From: a virus
Virus record (IMG/VR): IMGVR_UViG_3300030328_001943
Location: 1 to 54,256 of that record
DNA: 54,256 nt
Strand: one strand, 5' to 3'
Positions 40,199 to 48,167 of this stretch are shown piece by piece. The translations under genes and the position numbers were made by a program. The notes beneath the pieces were generated by a model that searched no databases, was not told where the DNA came from, and saw only the letters and a program-made list of their open reading frames with translations. Every line of letters starts with the position of its first letter. Positions within the stretch are counted from its first letter, which is position 1.

Positions 40199-40840
40199 TT
40201 ATGCCGCCACTTCTGTCCAATTAGGAGTTTGATTATCATCTACCTCTTGCCATTTAAACGGAGTACCAAGTTCTCCGCTTGCAGAGACACCTGTAATTGT
40301 AACATTAGCTTTGCAATTAAAACTTGGATTTCCAACTGATCCTATCACCTGATTTACAAGCCCACCAACATTAAACCTATTATCAGTTTGAGTTGTTGCA
40401 GTACCAAGGGCTGAGGTACTCGCTTGTCCTGTTGGTGTTTGATTGGCTTTGGCTGTAATGGTTGGAGTGCCAAGGCCTCCTGTGGCTTCTAAACCTGTAA
40501 TACTTGTGTTAGCCTCTGCATCAATTGTTGCAGTACCAAGTGCTGATGTGCCAGCCAAGCCTGAAATTGTTAGAGTATTATTTGAAATTGTGGTAGCTGT
40601 TCCAAGCGCTGATACACCTGCAAAACCATTAACACCTATTTGACCCTCTGCGTCTACCGCAACCCCACCATTTACTGCTGTTATGCTTAATCCTGTAAGA
40701 GTGACCTTTGCTTCAGCATCTGTTGTTACTGTGCCTAATGCGGATGTGGCTGCAGATGGTGCTGTTAGTGTTACTGGTATAGCTTCGCCCCATGTGAGCT
40801 GACCCCATGTGCCTCGACCCCAGCCGTTTATAATAGCCAT
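40199..40840 (-). CDS. Beta-repeat virion protein (213 aa)
   Basis: After a WGRGTWGQLTWGE opening, about six imperfect repeats of 28-30 residues follow. Each has SALGTATT or GLGTPT then A-E/K-A-N/K and a T-I-T-G-L step. Such repeats probably build a beta-solenoid or fiber shaft. The tail ends KWQEVDDNQTPNWTEVAA, a pattern common in marine phage virion proteins. Neighbouring genes are fibers. Confidence 0.65.
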   Translation of the reverse strand: MAIINGWGRGTWGQLTWGEAIPVTLTAPSAATSALGTVTTDAEAKVTLTGLSITAVNGGVAVDAEGQIGVNGFAGVSALGTATTISNNTLTISGLAGTSALGTATIDAEANTSITGLEATGGLGTPTITAKANQTPTGQASTSALGTATTQTDNRFNVGGLVNQVIGSVGNPSFNCKANVTITGVSASGELGTPFKWQEVDDNQTPNWTEVAA

Positions 40841-40852
40841 ACTAGGCTAAAA

Positions 40853-41278
40853 CTAAGCTATTCTAATAATAGCCGTAGAAGCTGCTGCTGCTGGAAATAC
40901 AATTGTAAAGTCTCCAGCGGTAGATGTTTTGTCTCCACCAAAATCTATGGTAGCAACTGATTTATCGCTATTGGTATCGTTATAAATCATACAACCTCTA
41001 GCTGTAACTGTAGCTGTACTAAAAGTTAAATCAGCAAAATCAGTAAAACCAGTAGTTCCACTTGATGTTGGTGCAACTTTAGTAAGTGCAGATCCACCAG
41101 ATGTATAGTTTGTACCAGATGCTTGACCTGTTGTAGTAAAGGCTGTAGTTGTAGCTCCTAAAGTAGCTGAACTTGTATATAAAGCAAGTTTGAAAGCGTT
41201 TCCGTTTGTCGCAAAGTTATGCGTAGCAGTAAGAAGCTCTTTCTTAAAACTTGTAGTTAATGTTGATGATATTGCCAT
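40853..41278 (-). CDS. Conserved virion protein (141 aa)
   Basis: MAISSTLTTSFKKELLTATH, NAFKLALYTSSATLG and a closing FPAAAASTAIIRIA form a small beta-rich protein that I recognise as a frequent neighbour of tail-fiber genes in marine phages. Its exact place in the particle is not known to me. It is coupled to the 97-aa gene by a one-base overlap. Confidence 0.6.
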   Translation of the reverse strand: MAISSTLTTSFKKELLTATHNFATNGNAFKLALYTSSATLGATTTAFTTTGQASGTNYTSGGSALTKVAPTSSGTTGFTDFADLTFSTATVTARGCMIYNDTNSDKSVATIDFGGDKTSTAGDFTIVFPAAAASTAIIRIA

Positions 41279-41571
41279 TATTTCAACTCCTTAAATATTT
41301 TTGCCAAATCTTCGTGTCCTTGACTAACAAGTAAATTATGTATAGTACATCTTTCACTATTGATAGCCTGTTTTATATAATAAAGTATTGTTTTATAAAT
41401 TGCTAGTTTGTAAGCTTCGGCTTGCTGTCTAACGTGTGGAGCAGCGTTTTCTGAAATACTACAGATCCTATTTGTAAGCTGTTCTGCCCACCACTCAGGA
41501 TCGTGGCCTTTGTTGATTTCTGTTTTTACTGTTATTAAGCCTAAGTTTGAGCTTGCAGAGTCATCTATCAT
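41278..41571 (-). CDS. Conserved small helical phage protein (97 aa)
   Basis: The core GHDPEWWAEQLTNRICSISE, followed by a long helix (RQQAEAYKLAIYKTILYYIK) and SQGHEDLAKIF, is a pattern common in phages near tail and adaptor genes. Proposed roles in relatives are unclear. It lies between the 243-aa and 141-aa virion genes. Confidence 0.6.
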   Translation of the reverse strand: MIDDSASSNLGLITVKTEINKGHDPEWWAEQLTNRICSISENAAPHVRQQAEAYKLAIYKTILYYIKQAINSERCTIHNLLVSQGHEDLAKIFKELK

Positions 41572-41574
41572 TTT

Positions 41575-42306
41575 CTACCATTTGTTAGGTTCAACAGGGC
41601 TTGTTTTATCATCATGCCTACCAATTAACATAGCATCAGGAGTTTTTCTTTTATATTGTAATTCGCTGGCTTTTTTAACAATAAGCTTATCTTCATCAAT
41701 TAAAGGAACCAGGGGATCTGCAAGCCTATGATAACCATATAGCTTTTCTTGTATAGGTATAGATGTATCTAACAAAGTTGATGTTTGTGCTATACCAACC
41801 TCTATACCAGCGTGCATACATTTTGATAACCAAAACTCTACACACGCTCTGCCTGACTCGGCAAAGTGTAAATTGCCTTTGTAAGTAAAATCTACGCCAT
41901 ACATACGAATGGCTCCAACTTTATTCCAGAGTGCAAAAGCTATGGCGTAAGCAACGGTGTTGTTCAAGTAAGTACAACTAAGATCTTTAACTATTTCTTC
42001 AATAGGATATAAAACTAGATTTTTGGCTCTTTCATCTAGCTCGCATGTATAAATAGGTTTTTTGCCGTCTTTAAGAAGTTTATTCATACCATGCGTTTGA
42101 CCGCCAGCATCATCGCTATCAAGAAATCTTGATGGTGGGTCCATCATAAAAGTACGGTCGTGAAATATAACAGAACCAACTGCGTTGATTCCCCATACCT
42201 CATCAAAGTGATCGCCGTGAGATGCGGCTAAATTGTATTCAAACCAGCTTTTGCCAAGACCAACAATAGCAATGGTTTTACCCTCGAGTTTTTTTATTGG
42301 TTTCAT
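41575..42306 (-). CDS. Rossmann-like protein, possibly DUF115/MptE-like (243 aa)
   Basis: The start, KTIAIVGLGKSWFEYNLAA, is a Gly-rich nucleotide-binding-like loop. It is followed by DEVWGINAVG, a conserved AVAYAIAFALW-like helix (LNNTVAYAIAFALWNKVG), MYGVDFTYKG and a C-terminal QTSTLLDTSIPI. The order resembles DUF115/MptE-like enzymes that bind nucleotide-sugars or pterin. Related proteins occur among structural genes of marine phages. No catalytic role is proven. Confidence 0.45.
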   Translation of the reverse strand: MKPIKKLEGKTIAIVGLGKSWFEYNLAASHGDHFDEVWGINAVGSVIFHDRTFMMDPPSRFLDSDDAGGQTHGMNKLLKDGKKPIYTCELDERAKNLVLYPIEEIVKDLSCTYLNNTVAYAIAFALWNKVGAIRMYGVDFTYKGNLHFAESGRACVEFWLSKCMHAGIEVGIAQTSTLLDTSIPIQEKLYGYHRLADPLVPLIDEDKLIVKKASELQYKRKTPDAMLIGRHDDKTSPVEPNKW

Positions 42307-42312
42307 ATATTT

Positions 42313-42984
42313 CTACGATACGTTTGTTCTTAGCGAGTCGTATCGATACTCGTCTCTTCTACCTCTTGCTTCAGCTTTATTTTTTAATCTGTTTATTTCT
42401 TGTAAAAATCTGTTTTCGTACAAAGCTAATAAATCAGGCTCTCCTTTCATAAAAGTGTAAGCTTCAACTAAACAACCGTATATTAAAGCATTTCTAGCAT
42501 GTTCTGCTAACCAAGTTCCAGTTGTATCAGTTACTAAAGAATTAGGCTTATATAAATAATGTAGTTCTACTTCGTAGCTTGAATTTGGAGTAGGAGCAAC
42601 AATAAGTGTTGACTCTTTTGTACCTGTTGCTAAATCCTTGTCATAATCTCCATAATAAAGTGGTAGACCATACTTTGTACTATCGGTTGGATCTGGTGTG
42701 TACTCTTGCATAAAGCTTGTATGTTTTTTTTCTAAAAAATTATACTCGCCATTTGAATCAATTGTTGCCAAAGAAAAACTTAGTTCAAAGTCAGATGGAG
42801 CTGTCAAAAACCTAGAACCTAAAGTAAGTTGTCCTTTAACATTTTTTCTAAAATAATCAAACTGCACTAGCTCAAATATTCTTTCTTCTGCATTTTTTAT
42901 AATATCATCAAGAGTATTTACAAAAGTAGTATCATCATTTTCTACATAGTTTTGAATGATTGTTTTGAGTTCTGTCAGCGTCAT
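42313..42984 (-). CDS. Head-tail adaptor protein (223 aa)
   Basis: The helical start (TLTELKTIIQNYVENDDTTF and EERIFELVQFDYFRKNV) and the conserved end ARNALIYGCLVEAYTFMKGE, then LLALYENRFLQEINRLK, form a pattern I link to head-tail adaptor or connector proteins in short-tailed marine phages. Middle strands carry PSDFELSFSLATI. It overlaps the cupredoxin-domain gene by 4 bases. A second adaptor-like gene lies two genes upstream. Confidence 0.6.
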   Translation of the reverse strand: MTLTELKTIIQNYVENDDTTFVNTLDDIIKNAEERIFELVQFDYFRKNVKGQLTLGSRFLTAPSDFELSFSLATIDSNGEYNFLEKKHTSFMQEYTPDPTDSTKYGLPLYYGDYDKDLATGTKESTLIVAPTPNSSYEVELHYLYKPNSLVTDTTGTWLAEHARNALIYGCLVEAYTFMKGEPDLLALYENRFLQEINRLKNKAEARGRRDEYRYDSLRTNVS

Positions 42985-43676
42985 GTTGTATTTATAGTAC
43001 CGCCCATACCTGAATGATTAGTACAGTAATAATAAAGCGTAGGTGCTCCACTTGCAACTTCTATCTGAGTGTAAGCCCCTGAAGATCCTGGAGTTCCTGA
43101 TGTGGTTACGCCAGTAGTGTACTCAGATCCACCGCTATGAGTTCCATTTGAAGTAGTTGAAAATCTTAATGGGTGCCCAGAATTACTGCTATCAGATTGG
43201 TCAAAACGGTAAGTACTGCCCTCAGTCAAATCTAATGTAGCTTGCCTTGAACCATTAATATAAAAATAATTAGAACCGTAATAACTTGCAACCGTAACAG
43301 TGTAAGTTGTAATTGATGGCGCTGGAGTCGGGGCAGGTGTAGGAGAAGGTGTTGGGCTTGCTGTTGAAACACCGCTAATTGTAACTTCTCCTACGGCACT
43401 ATCAACCCTAAACCCAGCTATTGACCTGCTTATAATATTATCGTTATTAGAGATAACAAAACCTTGACCAACTTCTTTATCGGTATCAGGTCTTGGCTTG
43501 TATAAACTTTGTGCGTCAGCTGGAGAGTTAGAAGTTTCTAGTTGTGGATGTTTTTTTTCAAAACAACTTGGACAAACTTTCAATCCATTCCATTCTTGTT
43601 TAAGTTGTAATAACTTGTATCTGAAACCGCATCTATCACATATAGCTAATGCTTTTTTGCCACTAGCATAAGCCAT
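42981..43676 (-). CDS. Virion protein with zinc ribbon and cupredoxin-like C-terminal domain (231 aa)
   Basis: The N terminus has two Cys pairs (CDRCGF and CPSCF) about 20 residues apart, a zinc ribbon. A Pro/Ser/Thr linker (SPTPSPTPAPTPAP) near residues 107-122 leads to a beta domain. That domain has GSTYRFDQSDSSNSGHPLRF and YYYCTNHSGMGG, giving the His, Cys, His, Met set expected for a type-1 copper site. Such domains occur in marine phage structural proteins. The gene is coupled to both adaptor-like genes, so the domain may be displayed near the neck. Confidence 0.75.
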   Translation of the reverse strand: MAYASGKKALAICDRCGFRYKLLQLKQEWNGLKVCPSCFEKKHPQLETSNSPADAQSLYKPRPDTDKEVGQGFVISNNDNIISRSIAGFRVDSAVGEVTISGVSTASPTPSPTPAPTPAPSITTYTVTVASYYGSNYFYINGSRQATLDLTEGSTYRFDQSDSSNSGHPLRFSTTSNGTHSGGSEYTTGVTTSGTPGSSGAYTQIEVASGAPTLYYYCTNHSGMGGTINTT

Positions 43677-44347
43677 TACAAGCCTCTAAGGTAAGGTCTA
43701 ATTTTAAATGATGCTCTATCTTCGTCTTGTGATTGTGCTCTAGCAAACTCTTCTTCATAAACTTGTTTAAGTAATGGAGTTTTTTCAGGCGCTCTTTTCA
43801 TTGATATGTAATAAGCTAAACCTGCAGAGAAACAAGGATAAAATCTGAATGGCATGTCCATATTGTCTGTTGCTGTATCTGCATCATCCATACGAACAAT
43901 TTTATTGAATACTAAAATATCAGTAGAATTTTCTGGTGTAGGCCAAACATTAATAACTGGTATGCTTTGTTTATCTAAAAAAAATTGTGTTGGCCTTGCT
44001 TTTGTAGTTTTATTAGGAATGTTTATATATTCACTTCTACTTAATCTAGTCATACTTAAATCTGTTTGATTATCACTTACGGTTTTCCTAGAAACCATAT
44101 CTAATATATCTATAACATTTGCATTTAAAGTATATGCAGATGTCCCCTCAGTAACGGTTTGAGTGGTTTGTTCAATAGTCCATTGATTTAAACCACGATT
44201 GGCCCACTCTGCTAGCATAATATTTATAGATCTACGAGCAGTTCTCAAATCATACCCTGTCCTAAGTTCAATACCGCATCTTTCAAAGGCTTCTTCAATA
44301 AACTCAGTTACATTTGGTTCAAAATCTGTACTACCTGAAGTTGCCAT
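43676..44347 (-). CDS. P22 gp4-like head-to-tail adaptor (223 aa)
   Basis: The segment TGYDLRTARRSINIMLAEWA followed by NRGLNQWTIEQ, then TSAYTLNANVIDILDMV, is a strong match to P22 tail accessory factor gp4, which binds below the portal ring and extends it. The C-terminal half has long helices (YYISMKRAPEKTPLLKQVYE). It shares one base with each neighbour. Confidence 0.75.
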   Translation of the reverse strand: MATSGSTDFEPNVTEFIEEAFERCGIELRTGYDLRTARRSINIMLAEWANRGLNQWTIEQTTQTVTEGTSAYTLNANVIDILDMVSRKTVSDNQTDLSMTRLSRSEYINIPNKTTKARPTQFFLDKQSIPVINVWPTPENSTDILVFNKIVRMDDADTATDNMDMPFRFYPCFSAGLAYYISMKRAPEKTPLLKQVYEEEFARAQSQDEDRASFKIRPYLRGL

Positions 44348-45027
44348 TATTCCTCCGTATCGTTGTATAAGTTATCGAATACTCGATTAACATCCAACGT
44401 ATAGTCTAAATCAGATTTTGAATAATGTATATGTGCTGATGGTCTAAAATCTGGCGCACCACTTCCTGTTTCAAACCAAGCAGGATGTGTAACTCTAACT
44501 CTATTGTTGGGTAAACCAACTATATTGCCTGTCCAATTACCAGCATCTAATAGTTCTAAAACATGTGTGCTTTTATGTTGTGCAGGATCATCAGCTATCT
44601 CACTTTCTGCATAATCCACCGTAAAGTAATATTTTGCTGGAAACATCTTGCCGTCTATTTTAGCAAGCCAGGGACAAGGAGTTGCTCTATTGATTACATA
44701 TACAGAATTATGATGTGAAGAACAGTCCCAAGGCTGAGCATCATGAACTGCCATAGGCTCTGGCCATTGATCAAAAGGTGTATCGCCAACTAAAGCTGTT
44801 ATGGGCATACGGGCCCACATAGCGCCACCATGAACCGTATCTTCTGGTTCTCCTTCTGCTTCTATTCCTGTGAATATTATATGAAAACCAAGACATCTAT
44901 TTGGCATGGTAGTAACACCCACAGCCATAGCGTGTAAAAACTCGCCATGATATTTGTCGTGGTTATGAGTGTACTCTCTTCTTACCCAGCATTTAAAATG
45001 CGGGATGTTATTGTAAAGATAAGACAA
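44347..45027 (-). CDS. Conserved hypothetical virion-region protein (226 aa)
   Basis: It is a Trp-, His- and Pro-rich beta protein (CWVRREYTHNHDKYHGEF; WPEPMAVHDAQPWDCSSHHN; SAHIHYSKSDLDYTLDVN). I recognise it as a conserved marine-phage protein near adaptor genes, without known function. Many His residues could bind metal. It lies one base from the 57-aa basic gene and overlaps the gp4-like gene by one base. Confidence 0.55.
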   Translation of the reverse strand: MSYLYNNIPHFKCWVRREYTHNHDKYHGEFLHAMAVGVTTMPNRCLGFHIIFTGIEAEGEPEDTVHGGAMWARMPITALVGDTPFDQWPEPMAVHDAQPWDCSSHHNSVYVINRATPCPWLAKIDGKMFPAKYYFTVDYAESEIADDPAQHKSTHVLELLDAGNWTGNIVGLPNNRVRVTHPAWFETGSGAPDFRPSAHIHYSKSDLDYTLDVNRVFDNLYNDTEE

Positions 45028-45028
45028 T

Positions 45029-45202
45029 TTAAGCTTTTACTAACTTATACCCTTTTTTCTTAGCTTGAGATCTAATTTGTGCAAGCGTCATGCTTTTAGC
45101 TGCGCCACCTTTACGCATACCTTTCATGCCACCTTTTGCGTAACCTTTGGATTTTTTACCCTTAAGACCACCATTACTAAAACCTTTAGTTTTTTTAAAC
45201 AT
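45029..45202 (-). CDS. Small basic Gly/Lys-rich protein (57 aa)
   Basis: The frame MFKKTKGFSNGGLKGKKSKG continues with GGMKGMRKGGAAKS and closes with SQAKKKGYKLVKA. It has no acidic residue in the repeated part, so it should bind DNA or an acidic partner. AGGAGATATT precedes the ATG as ribosome-binding site. One of four basic small proteins in a row, probably packaged in the virion or acting in assembly. Confidence 0.65.
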   Translation of the reverse strand: MFKKTKGFSNGGLKGKKSKGYAKGGMKGMRKGGAAKSMTLAQIRSQAKKKGYKLVKA

Positions 45203-45210
45203 AATATCTC

Positions 45211-45645
45211 CTACGATTTTGTAGTCACTTTTCTTCTATTACCTAAAACAGCTCCACAGCCTTTTGCTATAAAGCCACCTCCTTTAAGTTTAACACGATT
45301 TTGTTTTTTCATGTTTTTTTCAATAACGGATTGCATGTGTTCTTCGTAAGAAGTTTGCACACCATCATCCATTCCAAATTTGTTACTTTTTTTTGGCATA
45401 CCGCCTCCTGATAATTTATTAGAAACATTAATTGGTTTACCTTTTCTTTTTGGATTTGGGTCTTTGCGACGTTTTCTAGCTACTAATTTAGCTCTTTCTT
45501 GTTTAGACATGCCTTCAGCTTTTTTGCGTGGTAAACACTTAGGCTTACCTTCTGCTTCTTTTTTGCTTCCGCATGATCCTAGTATTGTACCGTCAGCTCC
45601 AATCCTAACCCAATCTTCGTCTAGCCATTTTTGCAATTGACCCAT
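45211..45645 (-). CDS. DUF5872-like basic protein (144 aa)
   Basis: KWLDEDWVRIGADGTILGSC, followed by PKCLPRKKAEGMSKQERAKL and a basic stretch, matches the DUF5872 layout seen in marine phages. The C terminus GGGFIAKGCGAVLGNRRK is a tag shared in part with the next protein (GGGIANAGFGAV). It is Lys/Arg-rich overall. A virion or DNA-associated role is likely; the chemistry is unknown. Confidence 0.65.
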   Translation of the reverse strand: MGQLQKWLDEDWVRIGADGTILGSCGSKKEAEGKPKCLPRKKAEGMSKQERAKLVARKRRKDPNPKRKGKPINVSNKLSGGGMPKKSNKFGMDDGVQTSYEEHMQSVIEKNMKKQNRVKLKGGGFIAKGCGAVLGNRRKVTTKS

Positions 45646-45649
45646 AACT

Positions 45650-45880
45650 TTAACCAGATGATCTCATTACAGCACCAAAACCTGCGTTAGCAATACCACC
45701 ACCAGCAAACTTTTTTCTTTTGCTTTTTTTAGCTTTTGATTTTTTTGCATAGTTTGGATCCTTACAATATTTAGATGCTGCTAAATTGGCATATGCACTG
45801 GGATAAACATCAAAAGTTCTTTTAGCCCAAGCTTTACCTTCTGGACATATCTTGCCTTTACTCTTTGTTTTCTTTGCCAT
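45650..45880 (-). CDS. Conserved basic phage protein (76 aa)
   Basis: KICPEGKAWAKRTFDVYPSA followed by YANLAASKYCKDPNYAKK is a highly conserved motif in marine phage small proteins. It has two Cys residues that may bind metal and a Lys-rich linker. The end, AGGGIANAGFGAVMR, resembles the tag of the DUF5872-like protein 4 bases downstream. Function unknown. Confidence 0.65.
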   Translation of the reverse strand: MAKKTKSKGKICPEGKAWAKRTFDVYPSAYANLAASKYCKDPNYAKKSKAKKSKRKKFAGGGIANAGFGAVMRSSG

Positions 45881-45896
45881 TATTTTATTTTATTAA

Positions 45897-46163
45897 TTAA
45901 CAACGCCATTGTCTGCGTGACCAGTAATTTGCTTTAGTTCTATCACTACCTAAACTTTTACTGCGTGCACAGTAAGCTTTTCTTTTTTTAGGATTATTAG
46001 GATGAGCTCCTAGTTTAGGATCCCCAAATGTAACACGCTTTATTTTTCCTGAAGCAGGATCTCTAACGAAAACTTCTCTAGTTTTTTTACCAAATCCAGG
46101 AGAACCTTTAGAGATTCTCCTAGGTTTGTTCAGGGTTACTTTTTTACCCTTATACTCGGCCAT
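45897..46163 (-). CDS. Conserved basic phage protein with Cys/Trp end (88 aa)
   Basis: MAEYKGKKVTLNKPRRISKG, RVTFGDPKLGAHPNNPKKRK and SDRTKANYWSRRQWRC form a well-conserved pattern in marine and other phages. The protein is very basic with a Cys-x-Arg (YCARS) and a final Cys that could bind zinc. It shares one base with the 134-aa gene start. Probable DNA-associated or virion role. Confidence 0.65.
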   Translation of the reverse strand: MAEYKGKKVTLNKPRRISKGSPGFGKKTREVFVRDPASGKIKRVTFGDPKLGAHPNNPKKRKAYCARSKSLGSDRTKANYWSRRQWRC

Positions 46164-46567
46164 TAATCGTATTTCTTAATTAACACCAAGATAATATTGT
46201 AAGTATCGCCACTAGAATGACCGACTGTTGTAAAATCTATGTCTCCAGTCACTCCACTGCCCGCATTGTTAGGGATAGCTGTAAAGTAATCATAATACTC
46301 ATCACCTGTACTATCAGCAGGCAAACCTGCTAATAATACATTTGTAGAAGCATCAAATTCTATATTTACGCCCATACCTCTTGTCATCCAATAAATACGC
46401 GCAACAGAAACTTTGGTACAGGTTTCACCCCTGCCGTTTTTCGCTAACGCAGATACGTCAACCTTTTTAACAGCGCTTTCGCCTGAACCGTCTGAAACAT
46501 TAGTAAATTTAACAACGGCTTGTCTGTCGCCATCCTGTATTGTTTGGGATGTAACTGTATCAGCCAT
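46163..46567 (-). CDS. Conserved virion protein (134 aa)
   Basis: It is a beta-rich protein beginning SQTIQDGDRQAVVKFTNVSD and ending TYNIILVLIKKYD, a pattern frequent downstream of capsid genes in marine phages. A head-surface or decoration role is a reasonable guess. It is 15 bases from the next upstream gene. Confidence 0.6.
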   Translation of the reverse strand: MADTVTSQTIQDGDRQAVVKFTNVSDGSGESAVKKVDVSALAKNGRGETCTKVSVARIYWMTRGMGVNIEFDASTNVLLAGLPADSTGDEYYDYFTAIPNNAGSGVTGDIDFTTVGHSSGDTYNIILVLIKKYD

Positions 46568-46582
46568 ATTTAACTCCTAATA

Positions 46583-47089
46583 TTAAGCGTCAGCAAATGG
46601 AGTTACTATAGTTCCTGAAGCTAATACTATACCTTCGATATTGTATTTAGCAGATGCCATAGCAGTACATCTAATAACAGAGCCTACAAGACCACCTTTG
46701 GTTGTACCGTTAAAAGTAACTACATCGTTTGATGCGCCTGATATGAATACTTTACCACTTGCGTTATCTTTACCAATATAAAGACCACCAACAAACTTGT
46801 CTGTACCATCAGTTAAGATGTCCATATCAGTAGCTGCGGTTTCAATAACAAAAGTAAAACTAGCGCCTAGGTTATTTAATTGATTTGGGTCATCGTCGCT
46901 GCCTGGTGCAGTAGCAACAATACTTGGTAAAGTAAATTTACCATCAGCATCGTTACAAAGTAATATTTTGCCTGCATGAGCATCAACGGTCAAAGTAGTA
47001 TCAGCTGTTAAGCTAACAACACTTGCATTACCCGATGAAATAAAACCAGATAAGGATCTAACTGGTCCTGAAAAAGTTGATTTAGCCAT
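46583..47089 (-). CDS. Putative head decoration/fiber protein (168 aa)
   Basis: The start MAKSTFSGPVRSLSGFISSG and the beta repeats after it (TADTTLTVDAHAGKILLCND; DKFVGGLYIGKDNASGKVFI) suit a small trimeric head-fiber or decoration protein. The first gene after the capsid terminator; expressed by read-through or from its own promoter, which I cannot identify. Confidence 0.6.
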   Translation of the reverse strand: MAKSTFSGPVRSLSGFISSGNASVVSLTADTTLTVDAHAGKILLCNDADGKFTLPSIVATAPGSDDDPNQLNNLGASFTFVIETAATDMDILTDGTDKFVGGLYIGKDNASGKVFISGASNDVVTFNGTTKGGLVGSVIRCTAMASAKYNIEGIVLASGTIVTPFADA

Positions 47090-47192
47090 AATTTCTCCTA
47101 ACTAAATATGTTGCGCCATCTTTGGAGTAAGTCTGCCGAGCCAGTTGGTGCAACGATTAATCTCGGTTTATTTGATTGTAAGTTAAATATTA

Positions 47193-47222
47193 GAAAAAAG
47201 AAAGGGAGCCGAAGCTCCCTTT
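47193..47222 (-). terminator. Strong terminator after the major capsid gene
   Basis: On the minus strand AAAGGGAGC, a TTCG tetraloop and GCTCCCTTT form a 9-bp perfect stem, followed by CTTTTTTC. It lies 24 bp past the capsid stop. It should reduce downstream transcription relative to capsid mRNA. Confidence 0.95.
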
Positions 47223-47246
47223 ACATTAGAGGAGTTAATCTCTGGG

Positions 47247-48155
47247 TTAAGCCCCTTGAGATCCAAACACGCATCTGTAGTTAGAGAAACCAAAAGAATA
47301 TCTTTCTCTAGCTTTGTAGCGCATATTTCCAGTATCAAAGTCACCTTCCAATGAAGTTGTCATTGGAGATCTTTGAAAATGCTTGAAGCCATCTGGACAG
47401 TCAGTTTTCAAGAAGAAAGCATCAGTATCTGTCAGATAGTGGTTTACCACATACCCTTGAGGAATCATGCCTTGATTTCTAATTGAGTTGATGTCGTTGT
47501 CAGATGTTCCAACTCTTCCAGGACTGCTCATAAGTCTATCAGCAACAAATTGCAATGCAGGTGGGATAATTAATTTTTGCCCTTGCAAAGCAATAGTTAA
47601 ATTTCTGTCATCAACAAATGTTGAGATAGATATAAGTGCATCTTCCAAAGAAGTTTCATTCAGATCGGTGAATGAAGAAGGCCTGTTACTTAGTGTGCCA
47701 CCACCACCAAGAGGGTGATCTGTAGCAATAAGTGGTTTGCCGTCTCCACCATTATGGTCTGTTGAAAACGCATTATTTAAAATCGAAGCTGCTTTAATTT
47801 GCTTCGTATTCGCCATAGATCTAGCCAAAGCTTTTGTATACCTTGAACCAAGTCTATCGTAAAGGTTATCCTCGACTGCTTCTTCAGTTAGAGAGAAAGC
47901 AAGCGATATGGTTTCGTGTGTGTAACGAGATGTATAACCCTCAGTTGAGTTATCAAATGATACACCTGCACCTTCAGCTTTTGTTGGTGCACTGCCGAAA
48001 CCAACGATCATTACTTCTTCTTCAAACGCTCTGTCTGAAGTTTCAGTATCGAAGATCTCTTCGTGTTCAGAATCGTAACGGTTGTATTCCATGCCAAAGA
48101 GGGCATTTAATCCTGGTTCCAATTCTTTCGCTAATTGAGCTCTATTAATTGCCAT
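47247..48155 (-). CDS. Major capsid protein, HK97-fold (Mu gpT-like)
   Basis: This 302-aa protein has GLNALFGMEYNRYDSEHEEI near the start, a middle with LTEEAVEDNLYDRLGSRYTK, then LIATDHPLGGGGTLSN, LIIPPALQFVADRLM and AFFLKTDCPDGFKHFQRSPM, closing with RYKARERYSFGFSNYRCVFG. This order is typical of Mu gpT-like/HK97-fold capsid proteins in marine phages. A good ribosome-binding site (GAGGT) precedes the ATG. It lies downstream of the decoration-like gene and before a strong terminator. Confidence 0.88.
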   Translation of the reverse strand: MAINRAQLAKELEPGLNALFGMEYNRYDSEHEEIFDTETSDRAFEEEVMIVGFGSAPTKAEGAGVSFDNSTEGYTSRYTHETISLAFSLTEEAVEDNLYDRLGSRYTKALARSMANTKQIKAASILNNAFSTDHNGGDGKPLIATDHPLGGGGTLSNRPSSFTDLNETSLEDALISISTFVDDRNLTIALQGQKLIIPPALQFVADRLMSSPGRVGTSDNDINSIRNQGMIPQGYVVNHYLTDTDAFFLKTDCPDGFKHFQRSPMTTSLEGDFDTGNMRYKARERYSFGFSNYRCVFGSQGA

Positions 48156-48167
48156 GATTTATACCTC

